From: Eubacterium sp.
GTDB lineage: Bacteria; Bacillota; Clostridia; Lachnospirales; Lachnospiraceae
DNA length: 64,000 nt
Assembly (NCBI GenBank): GCA_017614395.1
Contig: JAGABX010000146.1
Location: 1 to 64,000 of the forward strand
Direction of reading: 5' to 3'
Below the pieces are notes generated by a model. That model saw only the letters and a list, made by a program, of their open reading frames with translations, had not been told where the DNA came from and made no database searches. Position 1 is the stretch's first letter. Every line of letters starts with the position of its first letter. The translations under genes and the position numbers were made by a program. Positions 26,738 through 37,855 of this stretch are shown here, piece by piece.

Positions 26738-29293
26738 TCAACGACCACAGCAGTGCTTATACTTTTTCCCGGAACCGCACGGGCACGGATCGTTTCGTCC
26801 GATCTTCTGCTCAACCTTGCGCTGAACCGGTGCAGACTGATCATCCTTGTTCGTTCCGGTAACCTCGGCAACCTGTTCACGTTCAACCTTCTGCTCGATT
26901 CTGACGTGCATCAGCATTCGGACGGTTTCCTCGCGAATCGATGTGATCATTTCCTCAAACATATCAAAGCCCTGTAAACGGTACTCGACAACAGGATCAC
27001 GCTGTCCGAGACTCTGCAGGCCGATTCCCTGACGGAGCTGGTCCATATCATCAATGTGATTCATCCAATGTGAATCCGTCACACGCAATATAACTACGCG
27101 CTCTATCTCACGAATCTGCTCAGGCTCCGGGAACTCAGCCTCCTTGCTCTCATACAGATGGATGGCGCGTTCCTTCAGTTCCTGAGTCAGTTCCTCTACG
27201 GACTTGCCCTCATAATCAGCAGGTGTTATCGGCTCCATCGGAATGATCGGCAATAGCAATTCATTCAGTTCAGCCATGTTTTCGGCATTCGGCCCCTGAT
27301 CTACTCCTATCACATGCCCGATATAGCGTTCTACCTGCTCCTCTATCATTCCAAGTACAACATCGCGCATGTTGTCTCCGTCCAAAACACGGAAACGCTC
27401 TGCATAGATGATCTCACGCTGTTCATTATTGACCTGGTCATAATCCAGGAGATTTTTACGAATACCGTAGTTGTTGCTCTCAATCTTTTTCTGGGCACGC
27501 TCGATTGCGCTCGTCAGCATCCTGTGCTGGATCTGTTCTCCCTCGGGAATGCCGAGTGAATTGAACATGCTCATCAGATTCTGCGCACCGAACAGACGCA
27601 TCAGATCATCCTCAAGTGAAATGTAGAATTTTGACTCACCCGGATCTCCCTGACGACCGGAACGACCTCGCAACTGATTATCTATTCGCCTTGACTCATG
27701 ACGCTCGGTACCGATTATCTTCAGCCCGCCTAATTCCTTCACACCTTCCCCGAGCTGAATATCCGTACCACGACCGGCCATGTTGGTTGCAATTGTAACC
27801 GCGCCCTTTAATCCGGCATCGGCGATAATCTCCGCCTCTTTCTCATGGAACTTCGCGTTCAGCACATTGTGCTTTATGCCCCTGCGTGTCAGCATTCCCG
27901 ACAACTCCTCGGAAGCATCGATAGTGATGGTACCCACCAAAACAGGCTGACCTTTTTCATGAGCCTCTATAATATCCTCAACAATCGCATTTAACTTCTC
28001 ACGCTTGGTTTTATATACCGCATCCTCATGGTCGATTCTCTGAACCGGCAGATTCGTTGGAACCTCAACAACGTCCATGCCGTAAATCTCACGAAACTCC
28101 TTCTCCTCAGTAACAGCAGTACCGGTCATACCGCACTTTTTACTGTATTTATTGAAAAAGTTCTGGAACGTGATCGTGGCGAGTGTTTTTGATTCTCTCT
28201 TGACCTTGACCTTTTCCTTGGCCTCTATTGCCTGATGAAGTCCGTCTGAATAACGACGTCCCGGCATGATACGTCCGGTAAACTCATCGACAATGAGAAC
28301 CTGATCATCCTGTACCACATAATCCTTGTCACGATGCATCAGGGCATGCGCACGGAGTGCCAGGTTTATACAGTGCTGAATCTCGAGGTTTTCGGGATCC
28401 GCGAGGTTTTCCAGATGGAAAAATCTCTCGGCTCTCTCTACACCCTGCTGAGTCAGGTTGGCGCTCTTTTCCTTCTCGTTAGCTACATAGTCGCCTGTCT
28501 CGTTGGCCTCCTCCTTCATAATGAGATCCATTTTCGACAGTTCCTTCTCGGTACCGCGTTTCAACTGGCGGACAAAATTGTCACACGCCTCGTATATCTT
28601 GGTGGACTTTCCGCTTGATCCCGAAATGATGAGCGGTGTTCTCGCCTCATCTATCAGAACCGAGTCAACCTCGTCGACTATGGCATAGTTCAGATCACGC
28701 TGAACGAGCTGTTCCTTGTAAATTACCATGTTGTCGCGCAGATAATCAAATCCGAGTTCGTTGTTGGTAGCATATGTTATATCGCAATTATACGCCTCGC
28801 GTCTGGCATCATTATCCATTGAATTCAGTATTACTCCGACAGACAGACCGAGAAATCTGTGTATCTCGCCCATCCACTCCGCGTCACGGTTAGCCAGATA
28901 GTCATTAACCGTCACGATATGGACACCTTTCCCCGTAAGTGCGTTCAAATAAGCCGGCAGGGTAGATACAAGGGTTTTACCTTCACCGGTTCTCATCTCC
29001 GTGATTCGTCCCTGGTGCAAAATGACACCGCCGATCAACTGAACTCGGAAATGCCTGAGGCCTATTGTTCGCTTTGATGCCTCGCGAACCACGGCATATG
29101 CCTCCGGAAGAAGATCATCCAAAGTTTCACCATTATCCAGTCTGGCCTTGAACTCGTCGGTCTTGCCACGAAGCTCCTCATCGGAAAGCGACTCCATCTG
29201 CGGCTCCAACGCCTCAATCCTGTCTACAATCGGAATCACGCGTTTCAACTCCCGTTCACTGTGAGTTCCGACAATCTTTTTGATCAGTCCCAT
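26738..29293 (-). CDS. secA: Preprotein translocase ATPase SecA
   Basis: Motor that drives preproteins through SecYEG. 851 residues. Walker A region [56 protein letters not shown] and the helicase motif [13 protein letters not shown]. The zinc-binding C-terminus is [18 protein letters not shown] 29293 has GAAGG upstream and gives the usual MGLIKKIVG; an in-frame ATG 54 bases earlier is not supported by a site. Confidence 0.96.
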   Translation of the reverse strand: MGLIKKIVGTHSERELKRVIPIVDRIEALEPQMESLSDEELRGKTDEFKARLDNGETLDDLLPEAYAVVREASKRTIGLRHFRVQLIGGVILHQGRITEMRTGEGKTLVSTLPAYLNALTGKGVHIVTVNDYLANRDAEWMGEIHRFLGLSVGVILNSMDNDARREAYNCDITYATNNELGFDYLRDNMVIYKEQLVQRDLNYAIVDEVDSVLIDEARTPLIISGSSGKSTKIYEACDNFVRQLKRGTEKELSKMDLIMKEEANETGDYVANEKEKSANLTQQGVERAERFFHLENLADPENLEIQHCINLALRAHALMHRDKDYVVQDDQVLIVDEFTGRIMPGRRYSDGLHQAIEAKEKVKVKRESKTLATITFQNFFNKYSKKCGMTGTAVTEEKEFREIYGMDVVEVPTNLPVQRIDHEDAVYKTKREKLNAIVEDIIEAHEKGQPVLVGTITIDASEELSGMLTRRGIKHNVLNAKFHEKEAEIIADAGLKGAVTIATNMAGRGTDIQLGEGVKELGGLKIIGTERHESRRIDNQLRGRSGRQGDPGESKFYISLEDDLMRLFGAQNLMSMFNSLGIPEGEQIQHRMLTSAIERAQKKIESNNYGIRKNLLDYDQVNNEQREIIYAERFRVLDGDNMRDVVLGMIEEQVERYIGHVIGVDQGPNAENMAELNELLLPIIPMEPITPADYEGKSVEELTQELKERAIHLYESKEAEFPEPEQIREIERVVILRVTDSHWMNHIDDMDQLRQGIGLQSLGQRDPVVEYRLQGFDMFEEMITSIREETVRMLMHVRIEQKVEREQVAEVTGTNKDDQSAPVQRKVEQKIGRNDPCPCGSGKKYKHCCGR

Positions 29294-29373
29294 AACTAAT
29301 ACCTTCTTTGCTCTATATTGATCAATAAGGAAACACTGATAAAGCAAGCGTTTCCATAAACATACACTTTAAC

Positions 29374-29402
29374 AGTATAACAGAAAATCATTTTTCTTTC
29401 AA
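29374..29402 (-). promoter_or_regulatory. Promoter of secA (TTGAAA, 17 bp, TATACT)
   Basis: -35 TTGAAA at 29397-29402, 17-base spacer, -10 TATACT at 29374-29379, about 80 bases before the secA start. Confidence 0.7.
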
Positions 29403-29481
29403 CTGTTTTCTTATAATATTGCTCGAAAAATAATACATAAAAACACTGTAGCCGCCGTGGCGCGAATCCTATGTCAAATGA

Positions 29482-31944
29482 TTAAAACCGGTGCCTTATC
29501 CATTCATCGTCCTCATCAGATATCTCAGCATCGGAAAAACCTGCTTTTTCAAGAATGTGAACCATACGAACGGCCTCCTCATCAGTCAGCTCCAGTTTCC
29601 CCGCTTCACGCAGTTCCTCAACGCGTTCCCGGTAATTGATTGCGTCAGACCCGCGACTCAGACGCCCGAAATCAATAACCAGACGATCATTACGACCGGA
29701 ACGCGCATATCGAATCCTCCTCGCAACCAACCCGGTCAGAATATAAATCGCAAATATTACTGCCCCGGCACCGACAATGATCAAAAAGCCATATCCCATT
29801 GTACGGCCGAACGAATCCAACCCCAATCCCCCTGAACCGCTGTCAGTAATCTCATTAGATGAAGACGAATCGACTGACGTTCCGCTCAAAAAATCAATCA
29901 GTCCTCTTAAAAAGCCTCCGCTCGGAGGATCCTCCTCCGACCACGGAGTAATATCACATATTCTCCAGTGTCCGTCTGCCTCCACCTCCATCCATGCATG
30001 AGCCATGGCATCGGTTACATTTACGGTAATAACCCGCCGCTGTTCATCTGACAACAGGTTATCGCCTTCGTAATAGTCATGTACATTCAGATCATCGCGA
30101 ACCCTGGCATCCTCAGAGAGATCTGAAGGATCAATAGCGTAACCCTCGATGTAACGGGCTCTGTAACCCAGCCTCCGCATTATCAACGTCGCGGCGCTGG
30201 CAAAATGTGCGCAATACCCACGCCGGTTTTCACCCAGAAAATAATTCACAAAGTCAGTCCCACGCGGTGTGGCACCCGGCTGATATGTGTATGGTATTTC
30301 CTGTTGATAGTATTCGCCCAGTGCCTGAACGAGTTCCAATGCTGTCTTGCCGGTGGAACCCTCATTCTGTTTTTTTCTGTATTTTCCAAGTCCTGCCTCT
30401 GAAATAAAAGCGTCAATTGCCCCGGTATTCTCATCGGGTACACGTGTATAGTTTTCCTCCGCGTATTTTGATAACACCTTCTGTGACATATACCCACGCA
30501 TTTTATCAAAGCTTTTATCATCCAACTGTTTATCAGTATCATCATTTCCCGATTCTGCGTCTATCGGCCCGGGATCCGTCAGCCATGGGTAAAACTCAAA
30601 ATCATATATCTGCCTGTAATTCATGATAAACGATTCCGGATTTTCAGTCAGATATACATAGTACGGGAGATATACCCCCAATCCCGCAGCAATATTTCGG
30701 ACATCCATACGTGCCTTTGCCGATGGCTTAATCCCATCATCGTAACGTTTTTTCAGCAGCATTGCGGTCTCTGATGATGTCTCCTCCTGAACCGGCGACT
30801 CCACCATTTGATATGTTACTGTACCGTTACCGTTGTCCTGTTTTTCAATTTGCAGCTCCTTCGCCCGCTCCCATCTGTTCTCTACCGGCAGATAATTATC
30901 TCCTGTGAAGCTCCTCAGATATACTCTCTCTGAATTATACGGTACATATGTAACCTCTAAATCAGTTTCATAATCTAACGAGACCGAATTCACTCCTCCC
31001 AGAACTCCTCCCTTCAGTCCCCCTGTTGATTCATACCTGTTAAAAAGTCCCCAAATACCGTTTTTATAAATATTTTCAACAGTATTCTCCGTTGCCTTTT
31101 TCCAGTCACTCTTTCCCCTCATAGTTGTCTCAAAATTCTGTTTATTCACGAATAACTGGAAAAAGCCCCCGAATACCGAAACTATTACGCATATTATGAC
31201 AATCATCGTTGCATGATGGCGCACTGAATACACGTAATTGATAAACTTTTTTTTCGGGATATACTCAAATCGTTCATTTGTCTTTGTAATCGGTGTATGC
31301 CTGGCGCCGCGAAACACAAATACAATAACACAGCCCGCGAGCAGCATCAGTATATACAGCATATCCGGTTCGCACTCAAGATAAAACGGTACCGTTAAAA
31401 AGAAAAAACTGGAGAACATTACGGCAAAATACTTCATCTGTCTGGAGATCAGCGCATTTAACAGGATCGCATGCACCCACCCGACATATACAAACGCAAT
31501 AGTAACCGTTATATCACGATTACCTATTGCCTCCGCGTATCCCTGCACAACCTCAGTGTCAAAATAATAAGCCGCCTTCTCTGAGATTATATTCACTACC
31601 GCGAAAAAACCACTGCTGATATATTTTCTCAACAACACCGCTGTCCACAGCATGAACGCAAACAGCACAAAATATCCTATGTTTTCCCAAATTTTTGTGT
31701 AATACAAAAATGCCGAGCACAAAGCAGCGATCAAAACAGCTATATGAATGATAACAGCATTGTATGGAATTTTGAACGAGGACAGCAGACATCCCATTGA
31801 TCCCATAACAACGAGATATACAATAAACCCTTTCATGAGCAGCGTAAACAAACGGGGCTCCGTTTCAAACTTCGAATCCCCGCGCAGGATCAGACCATCC
31901 GAAATAACATCATCAGCCTTTTGCCTTTTTCCAAATCTGCTCAT
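29482..31944 (-). CDS. Membrane protein with transglutaminase-like domain
   Basis: 820 residues. Six or so hydrophobic segments lie in the first 230 residues, another near 250, then a large extracytoplasmic region with the transglutaminase-like triad: Cys in NRRGYCAHFASAATLIMRRL, His in AHAWMEVEADGHW and Asp in WRICDITPW. A further hydrophobic segment (about 735-757) and a cytosolic tail follow. This is the TgpA-like partner of MoxR and DUF58 proteins; its substrate is unknown. ATG 31944 has GGAG upstream. Last gene of the three-gene operon. Confidence 0.88.
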   Translation of the reverse strand: MSRFGKRQKADDVISDGLILRGDSKFETEPRLFTLLMKGFIVYLVVMGSMGCLLSSFKIPYNAVIIHIAVLIAALCSAFLYYTKIWENIGYFVLFAFMLWTAVLLRKYISSGFFAVVNIISEKAAYYFDTEVVQGYAEAIGNRDITVTIAFVYVGWVHAILLNALISRQMKYFAVMFSSFFFLTVPFYLECEPDMLYILMLLAGCVIVFVFRGARHTPITKTNERFEYIPKKKFINYVYSVRHHATMIVIICVIVSVFGGFFQLFVNKQNFETTMRGKSDWKKATENTVENIYKNGIWGLFNRYESTGGLKGGVLGGVNSVSLDYETDLEVTYVPYNSERVYLRSFTGDNYLPVENRWERAKELQIEKQDNGNGTVTYQMVESPVQEETSSETAMLLKKRYDDGIKPSAKARMDVRNIAAGLGVYLPYYVYLTENPESFIMNYRQIYDFEFYPWLTDPGPIDAESGNDDTDKQLDDKSFDKMRGYMSQKVLSKYAEENYTRVPDENTGAIDAFISEAGLGKYRKKQNEGSTGKTALELVQALGEYYQQEIPYTYQPGATPRGTDFVNYFLGENRRGYCAHFASAATLIMRRLGYRARYIEGYAIDPSDLSEDARVRDDLNVHDYYEGDNLLSDEQRRVITVNVTDAMAHAWMEVEADGHWRICDITPWSEEDPPSGGFLRGLIDFLSGTSVDSSSSNEITDSGSGGLGLDSFGRTMGYGFLIIVGAGAVIFAIYILTGLVARRIRYARSGRNDRLVIDFGRLSRGSDAINYRERVEELREAGKLELTDEEAVRMVHILEKAGFSDAEISDEDDEWIRHRF

Positions 31945-31974
31945 CACCGCACTCCGCAAAAAATCAATATCTGA

Positions 31975-33180
31975 TCATACCCTGGTTCCCTCTACCGGTT
32001 CCCAACCGATTCCGCCGGCAGGCTGCAAACCGAATCGAATATATCCACCCATATACGGATATCTGTTCTTCAGAATGGAATCCAGTCCCGCAGCTGTCCT
32101 ATCCTCAGGCAACCGTGTCATATAATTCGCCTTAAATATTTCCTCAAACGCCTTGTCCACATCCGTCGGCGCAGACAGGACATATGAATCAAAACCATAT
32201 GTCAGAGCCGAATACACCCTCAAATGTATATCATTCTCTCCCTGAACCCATCCCCGTAATTCTTTATATGTATTTCTAACTATATTCTCCGTAACATGTT
32301 CATCCACGTCCAGCATCAAAACGGCATTCAACTCCATTCCGGCCATCTGCGTCCTAACCTTTACCATCCAATCCTCCCGTCTGGCTGATGCTTTCCAGTG
32401 TATATCACGAATTCTGTCACCCGGAACATATTCACGTAAATCAGTTACCTCAGAAAAATCATTTCCTCTTCGATTGCTCTCCTCCACCTCAGTCATACCC
32501 GATGATATGCTTTCCGGATCCGGCCGTGTAGTTTCCTCCATCCCCGGAAGAACCACAAACTCAGTTTCTTTTCCGAACATATTCCATTCCCGGTCTCTTT
32601 GATTCTTTTTATTTTCATGCTTTTTATTGCCAAGCTTTCTTTTATCACGGATCGCGCGCCCCGGAGCTACACTGATTCTGACCAACCCAAACCAATCCTG
32701 CACCTGCGCTTCCCGGATGCAAATTCGATAGTTTCCTATTCTGGTCACAGTTAACGGCATGCGAAGATTGGAAACACCTACATTGTTTTTTAAAGTCCTC
32801 GACACAGCGGGCAATGAAACCATGAGTTCGGTGGCAGCACTGCTTTCCGCAAAAAAAGTATTATATATCAACAGACTGACCCGTACATCCAGAGCTCCGA
32901 TCCACGTGGAATTACGAACCTCAACCGTCGGAAAAACCTCATCACCCGGCCTGATCGTATCCGTCTGATACATGGTAATCTCACAGGTAATGTTTCTCGC
33001 CAGCAAAACTCCTGACACTACCGAAAGCAATGGGACAATGCATAAAAATGCAGTAAAAAAAAGCAGGAGAAAACTGCGAAACATGAGATACATCACAACC
33101 ATCGCCGTTAACCAAAACACATAACCCGCAATACGGAACGGCCGTAGGTGTATCCTCTTATTCGTCTTTCCTGCTTTCAT
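31975..33180 (-). CDS. DUF58 domain protein
   Basis: 401 residues. Two hydrophobic segments near the N-terminus (about 15-55), a beta-rich region, then the DUF58 core with DFSEVTDLREYVPGDRIRDI and HWKASARREDWMVKVRTQMA, and a von Willebrand A-like fold after it (ELNAVLMLDVDEHV). DUF58 proteins accompany MoxR ATPases and transglutaminase-like proteins; the molecular role is not established. Lies 14 bases after moxR. Confidence 0.88.
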   Translation of the reverse strand: MKAGKTNKRIHLRPFRIAGYVFWLTAMVVMYLMFRSFLLLFFTAFLCIVPLLSVVSGVLLARNITCEITMYQTDTIRPGDEVFPTVEVRNSTWIGALDVRVSLLIYNTFFAESSAATELMVSLPAVSRTLKNNVGVSNLRMPLTVTRIGNYRICIREAQVQDWFGLVRISVAPGRAIRDKRKLGNKKHENKKNQRDREWNMFGKETEFVVLPGMEETTRPDPESISSGMTEVEESNRRGNDFSEVTDLREYVPGDRIRDIHWKASARREDWMVKVRTQMAGMELNAVLMLDVDEHVTENIVRNTYKELRGWVQGENDIHLRVYSALTYGFDSYVLSAPTDVDKAFEEIFKANYMTRLPEDRTAAGLDSILKNRYPYMGGYIRFGLQPAGGIGWEPVEGTRV

Positions 33181-33194
33181 TTATTGTTATCCCT

Positions 33195-34121
33195 TCACAG
33201 TCTGGGTGGTCGAACCTCCATAAGCACCTGTTTCAAACAAGTTTCCGTGCTTTTTCCTTCTCCTGCCGCGCGGTTGGATATCTTCACACGGTGTGACAGG
33301 ACATCAACCGCAACTCTCTGTATATCCTCGGCTGTTGCAAAATCACGTCCTGACATCTGTGCCATAGCTCTTGACATTCTAAGTAGCGCAATTGTGCCGC
33401 GAGGACTTGCCCCACTCTGAAACCATGCATGCTCTCTGGTTTTCTCAACTATGGATACCATATAGTCGTAAAGTGATTCATGAACAAATATTTCCTTCGT
33501 TTTTGCCTGCAACTGCTGCAATTCCTCGAGAGTCATTATCTGTTTCACGGAATCGAGATTCTCCCACACCTCATTTTTCAAAATCTCAACAGCATCATCA
33601 TGCGCCGGATAGCCCATTGATATGCGTATCATAAACCTGTCCATCTGACTCTCCGGCAACAACTGTGTACCGGACGCACCCGAAGGATTCTGCGTTGCAA
33701 TCACTATAAACGGTTCAGGCAGTTTCCATGTTCGTCCCTCAACACTGGCCTGCCGTTCCTCCATAACCTCTAAAAGCGCGGACTGCGTTTTCGGAGATGT
33801 ACGATTTATTTCATCCGCCAAAAATAAATTGCAGAACACGGAGCCCTTTCGAAATTTAAACTGTCCTGCCTCCCTGTCATACATGGAAAACCCAAGCAGA
33901 TCGCTGGGAAGCACATCCGGTGTGAACTGAACCCTATGATAGGCTAACGACATGGTTTTTGCAAACGTCGTGGCAAGAGTTGTTTTTCCCACACCCGGAA
34001 TATCCTCCATCAGGATATGACCTTCCGCCAGGATCGCTGCCATAATCTTCACAATGACATCATCCTTGCCCTTGATGATCCGGCCTACCTCCTGCCGTAT
34101 TTCTCCTAATCTCTGGTTCAT
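33195..34121 (-). CDS. MoxR-family AAA ATPase
   Basis: 308 residues. Walker A is DIPGVGKTTLATTFA, Walker B LFLADEINRTSPKTQSALLE, sensor 1 FIVIATQNPSG, and the arginine finger region is SQMDRFMIRISMGYP. MoxR ATPases are thought to act as chaperones or activators for partner proteins with VWA-like domains, here the DUF58 protein. First gene of the operon, with AAGGGTG upstream. Confidence 0.93.
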   Translation of the reverse strand: MNQRLGEIRQEVGRIIKGKDDVIVKIMAAILAEGHILMEDIPGVGKTTLATTFAKTMSLAYHRVQFTPDVLPSDLLGFSMYDREAGQFKFRKGSVFCNLFLADEINRTSPKTQSALLEVMEERQASVEGRTWKLPEPFIVIATQNPSGASGTQLLPESQMDRFMIRISMGYPAHDDAVEILKNEVWENLDSVKQIMTLEELQQLQAKTKEIFVHESLYDYMVSIVEKTREHAWFQSGASPRGTIALLRMSRAMAQMSGRDFATAEDIQRVAVDVLSHRVKISNRAAGEGKSTETCLKQVLMEVRPPRL

Positions 34122-34243
34122 ATTTCACCCTTCCGAATTAACAGTATTCACTCATCCCCGGTACTACCGACACCAAATAACCGGACATTATTACTTGTCT
34201 GTTTGTCCAGGTAGTTGAAATCGGCAGTATTTGCATTATAGCA

Positions 34244-34792
34244 TCATTCGTCCCTCCCGTCAAGAAACGCTCGCCGTATCATTTCCGTCGGGAAGCCCTT
34301 GCCTGCGAGATAGCGCATTTGCTTTTGTTTCTCCTCATAGGTCAGGTCTGAAATACTGCGTCCGCGAAGCCTTTTGCGGATCAACAAATTCATCGCAGTC
34401 TCCTCCGGATCCACTCCTGTCTCATCAGTTTCCTCATATGCAGAAAAAGCCTCCGATACAATCTCATCGGAGACACCTCTTTCAAATAGTTTCTGCCTGA
34501 TCTGACGTCGGCTCATATTGCCAATATGCAATTCAATATACGATTTCGCGTATCTCAAGTCGTCAATATAGCCATATTTTCTCACATATTCAACAGCAAA
34601 TGAAACCGCTTCATCAGAGTATTCTGCCTTTCGAAGTTTTACCGTCAGCTCATGCTCCGTCCTGTCCTTATGTAGAAGTAAAGCCATAGCGCGCTCTGTT
34701 GCTTTTTTTGATTCATCGTCAGGAAAAACAGACTCCGCTACGTTTTTTTCCGTAGCAGAGTCTGCCTCACGATCTTGCCCCTGCCTATTCAT
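34244..34792 (-). CDS. recX: RecX regulatory protein
   Basis: 182 residues, with three-helix RecX repeats: [40 protein letters not shown] and [20 protein letters not shown]. RecX modulates RecA filaments. The start ATG 34792 overlaps the end of recA by eight bases, so expression is coupled and shares the SOS control of recA. Confidence 0.9.
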   Translation of the reverse strand: MNRQGQDREADSATEKNVAESVFPDDESKKATERAMALLLHKDRTEHELTVKLRKAEYSDEAVSFAVEYVRKYGYIDDLRYAKSYIELHIGNMSRRQIRQKLFERGVSDEIVSEAFSAYEETDETGVDPEETAMNLLIRKRLRGRSISDLTYEEKQKQMRYLAGKGFPTEMIRRAFLDGRDE

Positions 34793-35861
34793 CAGTGCCA
34801 TCCGCAGTTCCGGCGGTAGGAGCCTCTGTCTGTTCCTCGCCCTCATCTGCCGGTCGTGTCAGGCATTTGTCACGTACAGCCTGCTCAACCTCATCAAACA
34901 CAGCCGGATTCTCTGCCAAATAGTTTTTGGCATTCTCGCGGCCCTGACCGATTCGTTCGCCCTTGTAGCTGTACCATGCGCCGCTCTTCACTATGATGTC
35001 ATTTGCCGCAGCGAGATCCAACACATCACCCTCACGGGATATTCCCTTTCCGAACATTATATCAAATTCAGCCTCCTGAAATGGCGGCGCCACCTTGTTT
35101 TTAACAATTTTGGCGCGAACTCTGTTTCCGATTTTCTCACCCGCCTGTGACAGCGTCTCGATTCTGCGCACCTCCATACGAACAGATGCATAGAATTTCA
35201 GCGCGCGTCCGCCGGTAGTAGTTTCGGGATTCCCGAACATAACACCGATCTTCTCCCGGAGCTGATTGATAAAAATAACCGTACAGTTTGATTTATTGAT
35301 AACACTGGTCAGTTTCCTCAGCGCCTGGCTCATCAAACGCGCCTGCAATCCCACGTGTGAGTCACCCATATCCCCGTCAATCTCAGCCTTCGGAACCAAT
35401 GCTGCAACCGAATCGACTATCACAATATCAACTGCCCCGGAGCGAACCATTGTCTCCGTAATCTCCATCGCCTGCTCTCCGCTGTCCGGCTGTGATATAT
35501 ATAACTCATTGATATCTACACCGATGTTTTTGGCATATACCGGATCCAACGCATGCTCGGCATCGATAAAACCGGCAATCCCACCGCGTTTCTGTACCTC
35601 AGCAACCATATGCAGCGCTACGGTAGTTTTACCGCTGGACTCAGGTCCGTAAATCTCAACAACGCGCCCCTTTGGAATTCCTCCGACACCGAGTGCCAGA
35701 TCCAAACTAAGTGACCCCGTCGGTGTTGCCTCTACCTGCAGATGGGTGTTATCACCGAGTTTCATTATTGATCCCTGTCCATATTGTTTTTCAATCTGAG
35801 CGATTGCGGACTCCAATGCCCGAATCTTGTTAATATCTCTCTCTGTTTTTTTCTCTGCCAT
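34785..35861 (-). CDS. recA: Recombinase A
   Basis: Homologous recombination ATPase and LexA coprotease, 358 residues. Walker [45 protein letters not shown]-binding loops around [20 protein letters not shown] and [19 protein letters not shown] are all present. A full AGGAGG precedes ATG 35861. An SOS box overlaps the start of transcription, and recX follows. Confidence 0.97.
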   Translation of the reverse strand: MAEKKTERDINKIRALESAIAQIEKQYGQGSIMKLGDNTHLQVEATPTGSLSLDLALGVGGIPKGRVVEIYGPESSGKTTVALHMVAEVQKRGGIAGFIDAEHALDPVYAKNIGVDINELYISQPDSGEQAMEITETMVRSGAVDIVIVDSVAALVPKAEIDGDMGDSHVGLQARLMSQALRKLTSVINKSNCTVIFINQLREKIGVMFGNPETTTGGRALKFYASVRMEVRRIETLSQAGEKIGNRVRAKIVKNKVAPPFQEAEFDIMFGKGISREGDVLDLAAANDIIVKSGAWYSYKGERIGQGRENAKNYLAENPAVFDEVEQAVRDKCLTRPADEGEEQTEAPTAGTADGTDE

Positions 35862-35925
35862 GAAATCCTCCTATCCGTCCACACGGACGTCATCTGATCA
35901 TCTGTTCGAAAACAGAATAATTAAC

Positions 35926-35939
35926 TGAACAAGTGTTCG
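35926..35939. promoter_or_regulatory. LexA (SOS) box of recA
   Basis: TGAACAAGTGTTCG matches the Firmicutes consensus CGAAC-N4-GTTCG at nine of ten fixed positions. It lies just downstream of the -10 element, where bound LexA would block initiation. A second palindrome with a GTTC core, CTGTT-CGAA-AACAG, lies at 35902-35915. Confidence 0.85.
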
Positions 35940-35945
35940 TGTATA

Positions 35946-35974
35946 ATAATACAACAATCATAATCATTTGTCAA
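35946..35974 (-). promoter_or_regulatory. Promoter of recA (TTGACA, 17 bp, TATTAT)
   Basis: -35 TTGACA at 35969-35974, 17-base spacer, -10 TATTAT at 35946-35951. The remaining intergenic DNA up to 36178 holds only the terminator listed next. Confidence 0.8.
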
Positions 35975-36050
35975 CACTTTTTTTGAGAAATAACGAACAA
36001 AGATATACTACCACAAAAACCAGCTTTAGTAAAGTGACATTCAGACATGC

Positions 36051-36096
36051 AAAACGGGCGTCAGACGCCTATTCGGCATCCGCACCCGCCCGTTTT
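36051..36096 (-). terminator. Intrinsic terminator of the M18 aminopeptidase gene
   Basis: AAAACGGGCG pairs with CGCCCGTTTT across a 26-base loop that itself holds GGCGTC/GACGCC-type complementarity. A/T runs on both sides could let it work in both directions. Confidence 0.7.
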
Positions 36097-36178
36097 TCCG
36101 TTCATATGTCTCGAAAAATCGCTTATCACAGCTGCAATCAATCCATGCCCGATCGTATGATAATACAATATAAATTTT

Positions 36179-37609
36179 TCAGAATATTTTTTTCAGAAAC
36201 ACCTCATAGCCCTTTTCCGTCTCATACACATCAGCCTTGCTGGTGATCTCCCAGGGCGCATGCATATTCAGAACAGCCACACCGCAATCAATGACATCCA
36301 TTCCATACAACGCCATGATATAGGCAATGGTCCCTCCGCCTCCGACATCCACCTTGCCTAATTCCGCAGTCTGGAATGACACATTTGCGGAATCGAGTAT
36401 GCCACGTATCCTGGCCATGAACTCCGCATTTGCATCGTTGCTGCCGGATTTTCCACGCGAACCGGTGAATTTGTTAAATACCATTCCCCGTCCGAAGTAT
36501 GCCGCGTTTCTCTTTTCATAGGCCGACGCGTATGTCGGATCAAACGCCGCGCTGACATCCGACGACAGCATCCGCGAATTAGCGAGGCACCTCTTCAGCA
36601 GTCTGTCATCATATGCCCCCATACATCCGATCAATTCCGCTACTGTATTCTCAAAAAACTGCGAACGCATGCCCGTTGCTCCGACACTGCCTATTTCCTC
36701 CTTGTCAACCAGCAGACAACAGGTCGTGTGCTGTGGCTCATCTACAGCAAGCATTGCCTTTAATGAGGTGAACGCACAAACCTTGTCGTCCTGCCCGTAT
36801 GCCATGATCATGCTGCGGTCAAGTCCGGATTCCCTGGCTGCTCCCGCCGGCACAACCTCTAATTCCGCCGAGAGAAAATCCTCCTCAGTCACATCGTACT
36901 TTTTTTTCAGGATAGCAAGAATATTCTGTTTTACAGCGTCCTTTTTTTCATCCGCTCCCTCATCCTCCTTACCTTCGGATTTTCCCTTCGCTGTTACCAC
37001 GAGCGGCTCCGAACCTACGAGAATGTCAAGTGCCTCACCCTCGATCACTTTAGCGGCCTTTTTCTCCATGTTTTCCTGAGACAGATGAATCAAAAGATCC
37101 GTTACACAGAAAACAGGATCTGCCGGATCCTCACCGATACATACGTCAACCACGGTACCGTCCTTTTTCACGAAAACCCCGTGAATTGCAAGCGGCACTG
37201 TCACCCATTGGTATTTTTTTATCCCACCGTAATAATGTGTATCCAAATACGCCAGCTCGGTGTCCTCATACAGTGGATTCTGTTTAATATCCATACGCGG
37301 CGAATCAATGTGCGCACCGAGTATTGCCATGCCCTTTTCCATCGGTTTTTTTCCTATGTTAAAAAGCACCACATATTTTTTCATGTTAACAGCGTAAACC
37401 TTATCGCCGGGATGGAGTTTTTTATTCTTTTTAATTATATCACGAATATCAACATATCCGGCTTTTTTTGCCTCCTCCACGGCAAACGCCGCACATTCCC
37501 TCTCGGTTTTATTTTTTGATAAAAAGTCAATGTACTCCCGATTCAGCTTTTCCAGTTTTGTTCTTTCACTTTTTTTGTAATTCTTCCACGCATTCGGTCG
37601 TTCCATCAT
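36179..37609 (-). CDS. M18-family aspartyl-type aminopeptidase
   Basis: 476 residues. Zinc metallopeptidase removing N-terminal residues. Zinc-site regions GAHIDSPRMDIKQNPL, VDKEEIGSVGATGMRSQFFE and CGVAVLNMHAPWEITSKADV at the C-terminus are typical of M18, as is the dimer-loop region MIMAYGQDDKVCAFTSLKAM. Length and motif order match the clostridial aminopeptidase 1 group. ATG 37609 or the next codon is the start. Confidence 0.92.
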   Translation of the reverse strand: MMERPNAWKNYKKSERTKLEKLNREYIDFLSKNKTERECAAFAVEEAKKAGYVDIRDIIKKNKKLHPGDKVYAVNMKKYVVLFNIGKKPMEKGMAILGAHIDSPRMDIKQNPLYEDTELAYLDTHYYGGIKKYQWVTVPLAIHGVFVKKDGTVVDVCIGEDPADPVFCVTDLLIHLSQENMEKKAAKVIEGEALDILVGSEPLVVTAKGKSEGKEDEGADEKKDAVKQNILAILKKKYDVTEEDFLSAELEVVPAGAARESGLDRSMIMAYGQDDKVCAFTSLKAMLAVDEPQHTTCCLLVDKEEIGSVGATGMRSQFFENTVAELIGCMGAYDDRLLKRCLANSRMLSSDVSAAFDPTYASAYEKRNAAYFGRGMVFNKFTGSRGKSGSNDANAEFMARIRGILDSANVSFQTAELGKVDVGGGGTIAYIMALYGMDVIDCGVAVLNMHAPWEITSKADVYETEKGYEVFLKKIF

Positions 37610-37620
37610 TATCCACCTTT

Positions 37621-37842
37621 CTATTCATCAAATTCAACAACTACATAGAAGCCCTTTTCGTTTTCCCTGACTTCGCGCACCACACCCTCTCGCGATTTCA
37701 GTCTCTCACGCAAAGTATAATTTCCGGACATCGCCACCGCAGGCACAATTGTATAATAATATGCGCTGGGCAGAACTCCTTCCGTAACCTCCACCGAATC
37801 TCCTTCGGATACCAGACCGGGACGTTCCATTTTGAATTCCAT
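37621..37842 (-). CDS. Small conserved-type protein of unknown function
   Basis: About 73 residues, beta-rich, beginning [19 protein letters not shown] and ending [16 protein letters not shown]. No family recognised. Start choice is soft: GAGAG lies just before ATG 37842 and GGAGG 13 bases upstream. It follows the DUF1653-like gene within 13 bases and ends just before the M18 aminopeptidase gene. Confidence 0.65.
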   Translation of the reverse strand: MEFKMERPGLVSEGDSVEVTEGVLPSAYYYTIVPAVAMSGNYTLRERLKSREGVVREVRENEKGFYVVVEFDE

Positions 37843-37855
37843 CTCTCTCACGAAC

